Assembly: GCA_902805885.1 (NCBI GenBank)
Contig: CADCUM010000119.1
Span: 1 to 59,262 of the forward strand
Source: an uncultured Nocardioides sp.
GTDB lineage: Bacteria; Actinomycetota; Actinomycetes; Propionibacteriales; Nocardioidaceae
Direction: 5' to 3'
DNA length: 59,262 nt
Shown here piece after piece: positions 34,370-43,147 of this stretch. The position numbers and the translations under genes were made by a program. Below the pieces are notes generated by a model that saw nothing but the letters and a program-made list of their open reading frames with translations, made no database searches and was not told the DNA's origin. Numbering within the stretch: position 1 is the stretch's first letter; every line of letters starts with the position of its first letter.

Positions 34370-36868
34370 TCAGACGACGATGTTGACCAGCTTGGGGGCG
34401 CGGACGACCACCTTGCGGACCTCTCCCCCGTCCAGGGCCCGCTGCACCCCCGGGTCGGCCAGCGCGGCCGCCTCGAGGTCGGCCTCCGAGATGTCCGGGG
34501 TCACCTCGAGCCGCGCCTTGACCTTGCCGCGCACCTGCACCACCGCCGTGACCGTGTCCTCGACCAGGAGCGACTCGTCGACGGCCGGCCAGCCGGCGCG
34601 GGCGACGGTCGGCTCGTGGCCCAGCCGGTGCCACATCTCCTCGGCGGTGTACGGCGCCACGAGCGAGAGCATCACGGCGACCGCCTCGACGGCCTCCCGG
34701 ACCGCCGGGTCGGCGGGCCCGCAGCCGCTGTCGATCGCCTTGCGGGTCGCGTTGACCAGCTCCATCACCTTGGCGACCATCACGTTGAAGCGGTAGGACT
34801 CCACCAGCGCGGACGCGTCGTGCAGCGCTCGCGCCGTCGTACGACGCAGCGCCGGGTCGCCCGACGCCGGGTCGGTGCCGGGGTCGGACGTGACGTCGCC
34901 GCTGAGCCGCCAGGCGCGCTGCAGGAACCGCACCGACCCCTCGGGTGACATGTTCGCCCAGTCGATGTCGTCCTCCGGCGGCCCGGCGAAGACCAGCGTG
35001 AGCCGCACCGCGTCCACGCCGAAGGTCTCCAGCTGCTCGCCCAGGTTGACGCCGTTGCCCAGCGACTTCGACATCTTCTTGCCCTGGTTGATCACGAAGC
35101 CCTGGTTGAGCTGGGCCGACCACGGCTCGCGGAAGCCGACCAGGCCCATGTCGTTGAGGACCTTGGTGAAGAACCGGCCGTAGAGCAGGTGCAGCACGGC
35201 GTGCTCGACGCCGCCGACGTACAGGTGGCACGGCATCCATGCGTCGACCTTCTCCGGGTCGAACGCGCGGTCGGTGTCGTGGGGCGAGCAGAACCGGAAC
35301 ATGTACCAGGACGAGTCGACGAAGGTGTCCATGGTGTCGGTGTCGCGCGTCGCGGGTCCGCCGCACGTCGGGCAGGTGGTGTCGACCCACTCGGTGGCCC
35401 CGCCCAGCGGCGAGGTCCCCCTGGGCTTCAGGTCCGCCCCGCGCAGCATCGGCAGGGTGACCGGCAGCTGGTCCTCGGGCACCGCGACCTCACCGTGCTC
35501 GGGGCAGTGCACGATCGGGATCGGGGCGCCCCAGTAGCGCTGGCGGCTGAGCAGCCAGTCGCGCAGCCGGTAGTTGACCGCGCCGGTGCCCCGGCCCTCG
35601 GCCTCCAGCCGCTCGATGATCGTGCGGATGCCGGCGGCCTTGTCGGTCAGCCCGTCCAGCTCGCCGGACCGCACGTAGGTGCCGTTGCCGGTCGTCGCGA
35701 CGTACGTCTCCTCGGGGTCGTCCTCACCGGTGTCGATGACCCGGCGCACCGGCAGGCCCATCTCGCGGGCGAAGTCGAGGTCGCGCTGGTCGTGGGCGGG
35801 CACGGCCATGATCGCGCCGGTGCCGTAGTCGGCCAGGACGTAGTCGCTGGCCCAGACCGGGATCTCCTCCCCGGTCACCGGGTTGGTCGCGGTGATGCCC
35901 AGGTCGACGCCGGTCTTGGGCCGGTCGGTGGCGAGCCGGTCGATGTCGGAGGCCTTGCGGACCTCGACGAGGTAGTCGGCCAGCGCCTGGGCCCGGTCGG
36001 GGTGGACGACCTCGGCGGCCAGCGCCGCGTCAGCCGCGATGACCATGAACGTGGCCCCGTAGAGCGTGTCCGGGCGGGTGGTGTAGACGGTGACGTGGCG
36101 ATCACCGCCCACCGTGTGCAGCGCGAAGTCGACGTGGGCGCCCTCCGAGCGGCCGATCCAGTTGCGCTGCGCGGTGACGACCCGGTCGGGCCAGGTGGCT
36201 GCCAGGTCGTCCAGGCCGTCCAGCAGCTCCTGCGCGTAGTCGGTGATCTTGAAGTACCACTGCGTCAGCTCCTTCTTGGTCACCTCCGCACCGCAGCGGT
36301 CGCAGACGCCGCCCACGACCTGCTCGTTGGCCAGCACCGTCTGGTCCTGGGGGCACCAGTTGACGGCGCTGTTCTTGCGGTAGGCCAGCCCGCGCTCGTG
36401 GAACTTCAGGAACAGCCACTGGGTCCAGCGGTAGTAGTCGGGGTCGGAGGTGTTGAAGGTGCGCGTCCAGTCGAAGGACGCGGCGTACGTGCGGCACGAC
36501 TCGATCGAGCGCGCGATGTTGGCGCGGGTGTAGGTGTCGGGGTGCTCGTCGTTGCGGATCGCGGCGTTCTCCGCCGGCAGGCCGAAGGAGTCGAAGCCCA
36601 TCGGGTTGAGCACCTCGTAGCCCCGCTGCCACCAGTAGCGCGCCATCACGTCGTGCAGCGCGAACACCTCGGCGTGACCCATGTGCAGGTCGCCGCTCGG
36701 GTAGGGGAACATCGTCAGCGCGTAGCGCTTCTCGCGCGGGCTGTCGTCGTCGGCGCGGAACGGCTGCAGCTCCTCCCACACCGGTTGCCACTTCCGCTCC
36801 GTGGCGGCGATGTCGTACGTCTCGGGCTCGTGCTGGGTGCTGTGCCCGCTGCTCTGCTCGGCGTTCAT
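34370..36868 (-). CDS. leuS: leucine-tRNA ligase
   Basis: An 832-residue class I aminoacyl-tRNA synthetase that charges tRNA-Leu. HMGH (62-65) is in [17 protein letters not shown], the CP1 editing domain follows (about 230-430), and the KMSKS loop is [11 protein letters not shown]. The zinc-like motif CDRCGAEV and CPTCGG are present. I chose ATG 36868 (MNAEQSSG). The longer start at 36919 lies inside the loop of the attenuator terminator and is rejected. The upstream Leu-codon leader and terminator suggest control by charged tRNA-Leu. Confidence 0.96.
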   Translation of the reverse strand: MNAEQSSGHSTQHEPETYDIAATERKWQPVWEELQPFRADDDSPREKRYALTMFPYPSGDLHMGHAEVFALHDVMARYWWQRGYEVLNPMGFDSFGLPAENAAIRNDEHPDTYTRANIARSIESCRTYAASFDWTRTFNTSDPDYYRWTQWLFLKFHERGLAYRKNSAVNWCPQDQTVLANEQVVGGVCDRCGAEVTKKELTQWYFKITDYAQELLDGLDDLAATWPDRVVTAQRNWIGRSEGAHVDFALHTVGGDRHVTVYTTRPDTLYGATFMVIAADAALAAEVVHPDRAQALADYLVEVRKASDIDRLATDRPKTGVDLGITATNPVTGEEIPVWASDYVLADYGTGAIMAVPAHDQRDLDFAREMGLPVRRVIDTGEDDPEETYVATTGNGTYVRSGELDGLTDKAAGIRTIIERLEAEGRGTGAVNYRLRDWLLSRQRYWGAPIPIVHCPEHGEVAVPEDQLPVTLPMLRGADLKPRGTSPLGGATEWVDTTCPTCGGPATRDTDTMDTFVDSSWYMFRFCSPHDTDRAFDPEKVDAWMPCHLYVGGVEHAVLHLLYGRFFTKVLNDMGLVGFREPWSAQLNQGFVINQGKKMSKSLGNGVNLGEQLETFGVDAVRLTLVFAGPPEDDIDWANMSPEGSVRFLQRAWRLSGDVTSDPGTDPASGDPALRRTTARALHDASALVESYRFNVMVAKVMELVNATRKAIDSGCGPADPAVREAVEAVAVMLSLVAPYTAEEMWHRLGHEPTVARAGWPAVDESLLVEDTVTAVVQVRGKVKARLEVTPDISEADLEAAALADPGVQRALDGGEVRKVVVRAPKLVNIVV

Positions 36869-36901
36869 CTCTGGCTCCTCGGGTGTCCTGCGTCCGGCAT
36901 G

Positions 36902-36927
36902 AAAAAACCCCTCACACATGGAGGGGT
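36902..36927 (-). terminator. intrinsic terminator in the leuS leader (attenuator)
   Basis: On the minus strand ACCCCTC, a seven-base loop and GAGGGGT, followed by six T residues. It lies 34 bases before the leuS ATG and 25 bases after the leader-peptide stop. It is the only hairpin in the window with a clean T6 tract and no gene ends before it, so its role must be conditional termination ahead of leuS. Confidence 0.85.
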
Positions 36928-36952
36928 GCCGCGGTGACGTCCTGTCGGTTCG

Positions 36953-36991
36953 TCAGCGCGGCCGGCCAAGAAGGAGGACCTGCGGCTGCAT
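36953..36991 (-). CDS. leucine-rich leader peptide of leuS
   Basis: A 12-codon ORF, MQPQVLLLGRPR then TGA, with three consecutive Leu codons CTC-CTT-CTT at positions 6-8. Two are CTT, which is uncommon in GC-rich genomes. A -10 hexamer TACCAT lies six bases before the ATG, so the leader is probably translated without a ribosome binding site. Stalling at the Leu codons when charged tRNA-Leu is low should keep the terminator from forming. The stop codon is part of a TGACG/CGTCA hairpin (36951-36955 with about 36932-36936), a possible pause or alternative structure. Confidence 0.78.
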   Translation of the reverse strand: MQPQVLLLGRPR

Positions 36992-36997
36992 GAGCCC

Positions 36998-37003
36998 ATG
37001 GTA
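36998..37003 (-). promoter_or_regulatory. -10 element of the leuS leader
   Basis: TACCAT on the minus strand, then six bases and the ATG of the leader peptide. The spacing places transcription start at the A of the ATG. No clear -35 hexamer is seen at 17-18 bases upstream. Confidence 0.6.
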
Positions 37004-37034
37004 GCGCGTCCCGCCGGCTGGCAGGATCCGCCTC

Positions 37035-37820
37035 GTGCACGAGCACCCTCCTCACGACGCCGACCTCTCGCGCTACGACGACTGGCTCGCGTTCCTGCGC
37101 GCGCTTCCCCGAGAGGTGCCCTCGCTGCGGGTGGTCGTCGTCAACGGGTCGGCGGTCACAGGTGGGTGGGACGAGCACTCCGACCTCGACGTCGAGGCGT
37201 GGTGTGACGGGCCTGCGCAGGAGACGTACGACGCCGTCCTGGCGCGGGCGCGCGACCGCTTCGACGTGGACCACCTCTGGGAGCTGCCGCCCACGACATG
37301 GCCCGCCGGACGTCAGTGCTTCGTGCACCTGCAGCACGGTGCCGCCGACCTGTCACGACCCACCCGGCTGGTGGACCTCGTCGTGTTCGAGCTCCCGGAG
37401 CGCCTCGGCATCGACACTCGCAGGCACGGCACACCGATCGTCCTGCACGACCCCGACGGCGTCCTGCACCTGGAGCACGACGACGAGACCGAGCTGGAGG
37501 CGGCGCGCCGCCAGGCGGTCGAGCAGACGGCGGCCCGGCGGCAGACCGGCGCCTGGCTGGTGGCACGGGCCCTGGCGCGCGGCGACCTCGCGGAGGCGAC
37601 GTCACTGCACCTGCGCTTCGCTGTCGAGCCGCTCGTCCGGCTGCTCCGGATCCGCCACTGCCCCGCGCGGCACGACTTCGGCCTGCGGTACCTGCGCACG
37701 GACCTGCCCCCCGGCATGGCGGAACGGGTGGAGGCGCTGCTGCCCGCGCCGGACCTCGAGGACCGGGCGAGAGCAGCGTTCGCCTGGCAGGACGAGCTGC
37801 TCGAGGAGCTCAGCGGATGA
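37035..37820 (+). CDS. nucleotidyltransferase domain protein
   Basis: A 261-residue protein. The nucleotidyltransferase signature is NGSAVTGGWDEHSDLDVEAW, with GS at 38-39 and catalytic D50 and D52. An all-helical C-terminal region follows. Such proteins include aminoglycoside adenylyltransferase-like and RelA-like relatives; the substrate is not readable. The GTG start diverges from the leuS leader by 43 bases. The 3' end overlaps the DUF4870 gene by 11 bp. Confidence 0.72.
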   Translation: MHEHPPHDADLSRYDDWLAFLRALPREVPSLRVVVVNGSAVTGGWDEHSDLDVEAWCDGPAQETYDAVLARARDRFDVDHLWELPPTTWPAGRQCFVHLQHGAADLSRPTRLVDLVVFELPERLGIDTRRHGTPIVLHDPDGVLHLEHDDETELEAARRQAVEQTAARRQTGAWLVARALARGDLAEATSLHLRFAVEPLVRLLRIRHCPARHDFGLRYLRTDLPPGMAERVEALLPAPDLEDRARAAFAWQDELLEELSG

Positions 37821-38334
37821 AGCGCGGCGTCAGCGGCGGGTTCCACCACTCGCCGTTGTAGGCCTTGATCGTCCCGACCAGGTGCAGGATGCCCGCCGGC
37901 AGCATCGGCAGGAAGATGATCGGCCACCCCACGACGAAGAAGAAGCCCACCGTGACGATGCCGAGGACGACGTAGGGGATCACCAGGATCGCCATCCAGA
38001 TGACCATCGTGATCTGCACGTTGAGCGAGTTCGCCGAGTGGGCACGGACGAACGGCCCGCGGTCCTTGTGCAGCAGGTAGACGGCGAGCGAGCCGAGGAA
38101 GCCGAGGAAGCCGGCCGTCAGCACCATCGCGGCCAGCGCCGCGCCATGACCCAGGGCACCCCACGTGCGCTCGTCCTCCGGTGACATCGGACGGGCCGGA
38201 CCGGCGTACGCCGGGTGGTGGGGCTGCTGGTACCCCGGCTGGTACGACTGCTGGTGCGGCGCCTGGTAGGGCGGCTGCGCGGGCGCGCCGTACGGCTGGT
38301 GGGACGGATCGTGCTGCGGGTGCTGGTCCGACAT
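37810..38334 (-). CDS. DUF4870 domain-containing membrane protein
   Basis: A 174-residue protein. The first 50 residues are a Gln/Pro/His/Tyr-rich cytoplasmic tail. Three membrane helices follow (about 64-86, 106-128 and 131-150) with GHGAALAAMVLT, HSANSLNVQ and NPPLTPRFIR as conserved DUF4870 features. A GAGGAG ribosome site precedes ATG 38334. Function unknown; the family is common in Actinobacteria. Convergent overlap with the nucleotidyltransferase gene. Confidence 0.78.
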   Translation of the reverse strand: MSDQHPQHDPSHQPYGAPAQPPYQAPHQQSYQPGYQQPHHPAYAGPARPMSPEDERTWGALGHGAALAAMVLTAGFLGFLGSLAVYLLHKDRGPFVRAHSANSLNVQITMVIWMAILVIPYVVLGIVTVGFFFVVGWPIIFLPMLPAGILHLVGTIKAYNGEWWNPPLTPRFIR

Positions 38335-38479
38335 CTCTCGCTCCTCGGCGGGGCTCCGTGCCCCTCGTCCTGCCTACTCAAGCACGCCGGGCAGCGGTTT
38401 CCCCAACCTCCCGGGGTCCGGTCAGGGTCGTCTCAGGGGCGGATCCGGGACGCCCTGGCCGGCACCCCCCAACACCTGT

Positions 38480-38509
38480 TTGACAGCCGACCCCTCGACG
38501 CGGCAGGCT
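38480..38509 (+). promoter_or_regulatory. promoter of the ArsR-MFS operon
   Basis: Perfect -35 TTGACA (38480-38485), an 18-base spacer and CAGGCT (38504-38509). An imperfect inverted repeat TGACAGCC / GGCTGACA (38481-38488 and 38506-38513) surrounds it and could be the operator for the ArsR-type protein encoded next. Confidence 0.55.
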
Positions 38510-38539
38510 GACACCCTCCAACAACCCTTGGGAGGTCCC

Positions 38540-39112
38540 GTGACCCCGGCGCCCGACGACTCCATCGCCCACCTGCGCGCGACGGCGCACCCGCTGCGGC
38601 TGCGCATGATGTCCCTGCTCACGGCAGAGGCGATGAGCGCGGCCGAGGTCGCCCGCGCCCTGGGGACCACCCACGCGAACGCGTCGTACCACCTCCGGCT
38701 GCTCCTCGAGGCCGGGGAGCTCGTCGTCGAGGCCGAGGAGAAGATCCGCGGCGGCACGGCCAAGCGCTACCGCTACGACGCGACCCGCGAGGTACGGCGC
38801 ACCGGAGGCACCAGCCCCCAGGACCGCGTGGCCGACGCCCGCGCCACGGCCGCCGAGGTCGAGCGCCGGGCGCTGCAGGGCGCACCGGGCCGGTCCTACT
38901 ACAGCGACCTCGAAGCCTGGGTGCCTGCGGAGACGTGGAACCGGGCCCTGGACCTGCTGCACGACGCCTCCATGCTGCTGCACGACGCCGCGGCCCCCGC
39001 CGGCACGCCGGAGACCGTCCACGTCAGCGCCACGTCGATCGCGTTCGCCATGACGGGCGGGCTCACCGGCGACGACGCCCGCTGGAGCCCTGCACGCGAG
39101 GAGACACGATGA
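38540..39112 (+). CDS. ArsR-family winged-helix repressor
   Basis: A 190-residue regulator. The winged helix is LRATAHPLRLRMMSLLTAEAMSAAEVARALGTTHANASYHLRLL, followed by an ArsR-type beta wing and a C-terminal helical part. No metal-binding Cys is present, so the effector is probably an organic compound or transport substrate. The GTG start follows GGGAGG at seven bases. The stop overlaps the MFS start (ATGA), so the regulator and transporter are one unit and the transporter is the likely target. Confidence 0.88.
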   Translation: MTPAPDDSIAHLRATAHPLRLRMMSLLTAEAMSAAEVARALGTTHANASYHLRLLLEAGELVVEAEEKIRGGTAKRYRYDATREVRRTGGTSPQDRVADARATAAEVERRALQGAPGRSYYSDLEAWVPAETWNRALDLLHDASMLLHDAAAPAGTPETVHVSATSIAFAMTGGLTGDDARWSPAREETR

Positions 39113-40350
39113 CCTGGGCCGCCTCCCTCACGCCCCTGCGCAACCGCAGCTTCGCGTGGTACTTCGCCTCGCGCGTGGTGAACACCTTCGGCAACATGAT
39201 GGCGACCGTCGCGCTCGCGTTCGCCGTCCTCGACATCACCGACTCCCCCACCGCGCTGGGGCAGGTGCTCGCCGCCCACACGATCCCGATGGTGGCGCTC
39301 CTGCTCTACGGCGGTGTCATCGCCGACCGGTTCCCCCGCACGCTGGTGCTCCAGGCCTCCAACCTCGCCTCCGCCGGCAGCCAGGGTGCGATCGCGCTGC
39401 TCGTGCTGACCGGCCGGGCCGAGATCTGGATGCTCGTCGTGCTCTCGGCCGTCCACGGCGCCGTGTCCGGCGTCGGGTTCCCCGCCATGGCGAGCGTGCT
39501 GCCCCAGCTCGTGCCGCGCGCCGAGCTGCAGCCGGCCAACGCCCTGGTGTCCCTGACGCGCAACGGCATGATGGTGATCGGTCCCACCGTCGGCGCCCTG
39601 CTGGTCGTGACGGTGGGGTCCGGCTGGGCCCTCGCCGTGGACGCCGCGACCTGGCTGCTGGCCGCCCTGCTCCTCCTTCCCGTCACCATCCCTCCGCGCG
39701 CGCACTCCGGGGAGGCGCCCGACACGATCCGGGAGCTCAGGGAGGGGTGGAGCTTCTTCTGGGGCACGCCGTGGCTGTGGACGGTCGTCGTGGGCTTCAC
39801 GGTGCTCAACGCCATCCACGCGGGGGCCTGGGTCACGCTCGGTCCGGCGGTCGCCGACGACACCATCGGTCGGCAGGCCTGGGGCTACGTCCTGTCCGCG
39901 GAGGCCGTCGGGCTGCTGCTCACCACGGTCGTGCTGCTGCGCGTCCGGCTCGAGCGGCCGCTGCTCCTCGGGATGCTGGGGTACGCGATGATGGCGCCGC
40001 CGATGCTGCTGCTCGGGGTCTCCCCCACCCTCCTGGGCCTCGCCGGCGCAGCCTTCCTCGCGGGTGCGGGCACCGAGATCTTCGGCATGGGGTGGAACCT
40101 CGCCATGCAGGAGAACATCGAGGACCGGCTGCTCTCCCGGGCCTACTCGTACGACGCCCTCGGGTCCTTCATCGCCATCCCCATCGGACAGCTGGCCTAC
40201 GGGCCGCTCGCCGAGGCCTTCGGGCTCCGCCCGGTCCTGGTCGCCTCCGCCGTCGCGCACGTGGTGGTGATCGGACTGGTCCTCTGCTCCCGGTCGGTGC
40301 GCGACCTGCCCCGAGCCCCGGTGCAGGAGCCGCAGGTCGAGCCCGTCTGA
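39109..40350 (+). CDS. MFS transporter
   Basis: A 413-residue major facilitator with about 10-12 membrane helices. The first helices are in RSFAWYFASRVVNTFGNMMATVALAFAV, and the inter-helix loop has the MFS signature VIADRFPRTLV. The long central loop lies at about 195-215. Family and the ArsR neighbour suggest export of a small toxic or antibiotic molecule. It is translationally coupled to the ArsR gene upstream. Confidence 0.9.
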   Translation: MTWAASLTPLRNRSFAWYFASRVVNTFGNMMATVALAFAVLDITDSPTALGQVLAAHTIPMVALLLYGGVIADRFPRTLVLQASNLASAGSQGAIALLVLTGRAEIWMLVVLSAVHGAVSGVGFPAMASVLPQLVPRAELQPANALVSLTRNGMMVIGPTVGALLVVTVGSGWALAVDAATWLLAALLLLPVTIPPRAHSGEAPDTIRELREGWSFFWGTPWLWTVVVGFTVLNAIHAGAWVTLGPAVADDTIGRQAWGYVLSAEAVGLLLTTVVLLRVRLERPLLLGMLGYAMMAPPMLLLGVSPTLLGLAGAAFLAGAGTEIFGMGWNLAMQENIEDRLLSRAYSYDALGSFIAIPIGQLAYGPLAEAFGLRPVLVASAVAHVVVIGLVLCSRSVRDLPRAPVQEPQVEPV

Positions 40351-40370
40351 GGCAGCCGTAGGGTCGGGCC

Positions 40371-41132
40371 ATGAGCGTCCTGGACATGTTCCGCCTCGAC
40401 GGCAGGGTCGTCATCGTCACCGGTGCGTCGAGCGGCCTGGGCGTCGCGTTCGCCCACTGCTTCGCCGAGGCGGGCGCCGACGTCGTGCTCGGCGCCCGGC
40501 GCGTCGAGAGGCTCGAGAAGGTCGCCGACTCCGTCCGCAGCACGGGTCGCCGGGTGCTCACCGTCGAGACCGACGTCGCCGACCCCGACCAGTGCCAGGC
40601 GCTGGTCGACGCCGCGATGGAGAAGTTCGGCCGCGTCGACGTCCTCGTCAACAACGCCGGCGTCGGCACCGCCGTCCCGGCCACCCGCGAGACGCCGGAG
40701 CAGTTCCGCTCGGTGATCGACGTCAACCTCAACGGCTGCTACTGGATGGCGCAGGCGTGCGGGCGGGTCATGCAGCCGGGGTCGAGCATCATCAACATCT
40801 CCTCGATCCTCGGCATCACGACCGGCGGCCTGCCGCAGGCGGCGTACTCCGCGTCGAAGGCCGGCCTCAGCGGCCTGACCCGCGACCTGGCCCAGCAGTG
40901 GCTGCGCCGCAAGGGCATCCGGGTCAACGCGCTCGCGCCCGGCTTCTTCGGCTCGGAGATGACGGAGCAGTACCCCGAGGGCTACCTCGACGCGGTCATG
41001 GTCCGCGTCCCGGCGGGGCGCAAGGGCGACCCGCGCGAGCTCGCGGCCACCGCCGTCTGGCTGGCCTCGGACGCGGCGGGATACGTCACGGGCCAGACGA
41101 TCCCCGTCGACGGCGGGCTCACCATCGCCTGA
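40371..41132 (+). CDS. SDR-family oxidoreductase
   Basis: A 253-residue short-chain dehydrogenase. The Rossmann motif is TGASSGLG (17-24), NNAG is at 94-97, and the catalytic S145, Y159 and K163 (YSASK) are intact. The lack of a basic residue at the NADP site does not allow a firm cofactor call. TAGGGT (40359-40364) lies six bases before the ATG, so it has its own leaderless promoter rather than depending on the MFS gene. A 14-bp hairpin follows. Confidence 0.9.
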   Translation: MSVLDMFRLDGRVVIVTGASSGLGVAFAHCFAEAGADVVLGARRVERLEKVADSVRSTGRRVLTVETDVADPDQCQALVDAAMEKFGRVDVLVNNAGVGTAVPATRETPEQFRSVIDVNLNGCYWMAQACGRVMQPGSSIINISSILGITTGGLPQAAYSASKAGLSGLTRDLAQQWLRRKGIRVNALAPGFFGSEMTEQYPEGYLDAVMVRVPAGRKGDPRELAATAVWLASDAAGYVTGQTIPVDGGLTIA

Positions 41133-41143
41133 GCCGGACGTGC

Positions 41144-41174
41144 CGAGAGGCCGGGTCGACGACCCGGCCTCTCG
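41144..41174 (+). terminator. terminator after the SDR gene
   Basis: A 14-bp perfect stem (41144-41157 with 41161-41174) and a three-base loop, beginning 11 bases after the SDR stop. It lies just beyond the 3' end of the convergent tRNA-Ala gene and may terminate that too. Confidence 0.82.
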
Positions 41175-41179
41175 TTCGG

Positions 41180-41252
41180 TGGAGCTGAGGGGACTCGAAC
41201 CCCTGACCCTCTGCATGCCATGCAGATGCGCTACCAGCTGCGCCACAGCCCC
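41180..41252 (-). tRNA. tRNA-Ala (anticodon GGC)
   Basis: The 73-base cloverleaf folds fully: acceptor 7 bp (with one G-U pair), D arm with AGCTGGTA, anticodon stem TCTGC/GCAGA with loop ATGGCAT, T arm with TTCGAGT, and discriminator A. The anticodon GGC reads GCC/GCU alanine codons. No 3' CCA is encoded (the next bases are CCG). A TAATGT on the minus strand at 41289-41284 is a likely -10 about 31 bases upstream. Confidence 0.96.
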
Positions 41253-41327
41253 CTTCGTCGTCCCGTTCAGGACAACGCGGAGAACATTAGCCGACGCCCG
41301 ACGCGACCGGAAATCCGGCCCCGAGCG

Positions 41328-41954
41328 TCACATCACCACCCGGTTCCACGCGCGCAGCCGCCATCGCGGGGTCCCGCCGTCCCAGGACGAGGTGCCGAGC
41401 TCCAGCTCGATCCACCCGCAGTTGGCGAGCACGCCCAGGCTCGCCGTCACGTCCACCGACCAGCCCAGGAACGCGGCGGTGGCCACGCGGAGCGCAGCAC
41501 CGTGGGTGACGACCACGCCGGTCTCGCCCGGTCCCAGTGCCGCGGCGTACGACGTCAGGGCGGGGACGAAGCGGCCGATGACGTCGTCGTGGGTCTCCCG
41601 GCCGGGGATGGCGCCCCAGTCGCCGGCCGCCAGGGCGGCCGCCTCCTGCGGGTGCGCGGCGGCGTACTCCGCCAGCGTCAACCCGGTCCGGTGGGGCCCG
41701 ATGTCGAACTCGCGGAGCCGCGGGTCCAGGACGGGGTCGAGCCCGGTCTCGGCCGCGACGAACGCCGCTGTCTGCGCGGCGCGCGCCAGGTCCGACGACC
41801 ACAGCGCGGCCGGCTCGAGCGCGGCCAGCACCGGGGCCACCGCCTTGGCCTGCGCCTCGCCCTCCGCGTCGAGGGGGACGTCCGCGTGCCCCTGGGCGCG
41901 GCCGTCGTGGTTCCAGGCGGTCCGTCCGTGCCGCAGCAGGACGAGCCGGGTCAC
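41328..41954 (-). CDS. histidine phosphatase family protein
   Basis: A 208-residue phosphoglycerate-mutase-like phosphatase. The catalytic LLRHGRT puts the phospho-histidine at H9 with R8 and R11. A second conserved histidine is in VVVTHGAALR. The GTG start overlaps the rsfS stop (GTGA), so translation is coupled. Small actinobacterial homologues of this size often act on phosphorylated sugars or on rsfS-linked NAD metabolism, but the substrate is not known. Confidence 0.85.
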   Translation of the reverse strand: MTRLVLLRHGRTAWNHDGRAQGHADVPLDAEGEAQAKAVAPVLAALEPAALWSSDLARAAQTAAFVAAETGLDPVLDPRLREFDIGPHRTGLTLAEYAAAHPQEAAALAAGDWGAIPGRETHDDVIGRFVPALTSYAAALGPGETGVVVTHGAALRVATAAFLGWSVDVTASLGVLANCGWIELELGTSSWDGGTPRWRLRAWNRVVM

Positions 41955-42310
41955 GTCAGGTCGAGCTTGATGACGGGGCAGTCGTTCCAGAGCCGCTCGA
42001 GCGCGTAGAAGACCCGCTCCTCCTCGTGCTGGACGTGGACGACGATCTCGCCGTAGTCGAGCAGCACCCACCGTCCCTCGCGCTGGCCCTCGCGACGGAT
42101 CGGCTTGGCGCCGGCCTCCTTGAGCTTGGCCTGGATCTCGTCGACGATCGCGCCGACCGCGCGCTCGTTGCTCGCGCTGGCCAGGAGGAAGGCGTCGGTG
42201 ATGGCCAGCTGCTCGCTGACGTCGTAGGCCAGCACCTGCTCGGCCTTCTTGTCGTGGGCGGCCTGGGCGGCGACGCCCACCAGCTCCACGGCTCGGTCGG
42301 TGGCGGTCAT
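41951..42310 (-). CDS. rsfS: ribosomal silencing factor RsfS
   Basis: A 119-residue protein that binds L14 and blocks 30S-50S joining in slow growth. [17 protein letters not shown] and the C-terminal [28 protein letters not shown] are typical. Both ends overlap neighbours by 4 bp (nadD before, histidine phosphatase after), so the three are one coupled unit. The nadD-rsfS order is widely conserved. Confidence 0.95.
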   Translation of the reverse strand: MTATDRAVELVGVAAQAAHDKKAEQVLAYDVSEQLAITDAFLLASASNERAVGAIVDEIQAKLKEAGAKPIRREGQREGRWVLLDYGEIVVHVQHEEERVFYALERLWNDCPVIKLDLT

Positions 42311-42942
42311 GCGGAGTCCTTCTCTGGGGGGTCGGGGCTGACGGCAGCGGGGTGCGGCTCGTAGAGCCCGTGCTTGGCGATGTACTGGACGACGCCGTCG
42401 GGCACGAGGTACCAGACCGGCTCGCCCCGGCGCTTGCGCTCGCGGCAGTCGCTCGAGGAGATCGACAGCGCGGGGATCTCCACCATGGTCACGCGCTCGG
42501 ACGGGATCTTGGCAATCGTGCCGGGCTCCATCGGGTAGCCCGGGCGCGTGCAGCCCACGAAGTTGGCGAGCTCGAAGAGCTCGTCGGCGTCGCGCCAGGT
42601 GAAGATGTCGGCCAGGGCGTCGGCACCGGTGATGAAGTAGAGCTCGGCGTCCGGCATCGCCAGCCGCAGGTCGCGCAGGGTGTCGATGGTGTACGTCGGC
42701 CCGCCGCGGTCGATGTCGACGCGCGACACCCTGAACCGCGGGTTGGCCGCCGTGGCCACGACGGTCATCAGGTAGCGGTGCTCGGCCGGCGACACCTCGC
42801 GGTCGGCCTTCTGCCACGGAGCGCCCGTGGGGACGAAGACGACCTCGTCGAGGTCGAACCAGGCCTGGACCTCGGAGGCGGCCACGAGGTGGCCGTGGTG
42901 GATGGGGTCGAACGTGCCACCCATCACGCCCACGCGACGCAC
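42307..42942 (-). CDS. nadD: nicotinate-nucleotide adenylyltransferase
   Basis: A 211-residue NAD biosynthesis enzyme that adenylates nicotinate mononucleotide. The motif [12 protein letters not shown] lies at 8-19 and the C-terminal SISSS is present, with TYTIDTL in the substrate-binding loop. The GTG start lies 10 bases after the small membrane-protein stop. It is coupled to rsfS. Placement in the proA-nadD-rsfS block fits an actinobacterium. Confidence 0.95.
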   Translation of the reverse strand: MRRVGVMGGTFDPIHHGHLVAASEVQAWFDLDEVVFVPTGAPWQKADREVSPAEHRYLMTVVATAANPRFRVSRVDIDRGGPTYTIDTLRDLRLAMPDAELYFITGADALADIFTWRDADELFELANFVGCTRPGYPMEPGTIAKIPSERVTMVEIPALSISSSDCRERKRRGEPVWYLVPDGVVQYIAKHGLYEPHPAAVSPDPPEKDSA

Positions 42943-42952
42943 GACGTCGTCC

Positions 42953-43105
42953 TCAGCTGTGCTCGCGTCCGCCGCCGAAGGACATCAGGGCGAGCAGCAT
43001 CAGCAGCAGGGTCCCCAGGGCGATGGCGCCCACGAGGTAGGGGTGGACGGCCGGCTCGCCGTGCTCGGACGACTCGGCGGCAAGCGTGATCACGGTGCTC
43101 AGCAT
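42953..43105 (-). CDS. 50-residue membrane protein between proA and nadD
   Basis: ATG at 43105 gives [20 protein letters not shown], then one membrane helix (about 23-42, rich in Leu, Ala and Gly) and a Gly-rich, charged end GGGREHS. The stop TGA is at 42955-42953, 10 bases before nadD. TAGGCT on the minus strand seven bases upstream supports a real, leaderless start. Small genes like this are common beside proA and nadD in actinobacteria. The function is unknown. Confidence 0.7.
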   Translation of the reverse strand: MLSTVITLAAESSEHGEPAVHPYLVGAIALGTLLLMLLALMSFGGGREHS

Positions 43106-43147
43106 GACCCGCAGCCTACCGGCCGCGCTCCCTCGCCGTGCGGGGCG

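Noticed and set aside
36869..36919. Longer leuS reading frame starting at ATG 36919
   Set aside because: That ATG lies in the loop of the leader terminator and the added residues are not like a LeuS N-terminus. ATG 36868 fits the family.
36868..36991. T-box riboswitch upstream of leuS
   Set aside because: No T-box bulge sequence or stem I specifier is visible and the leader is far too short. A Leu-codon leader peptide explains the terminator.
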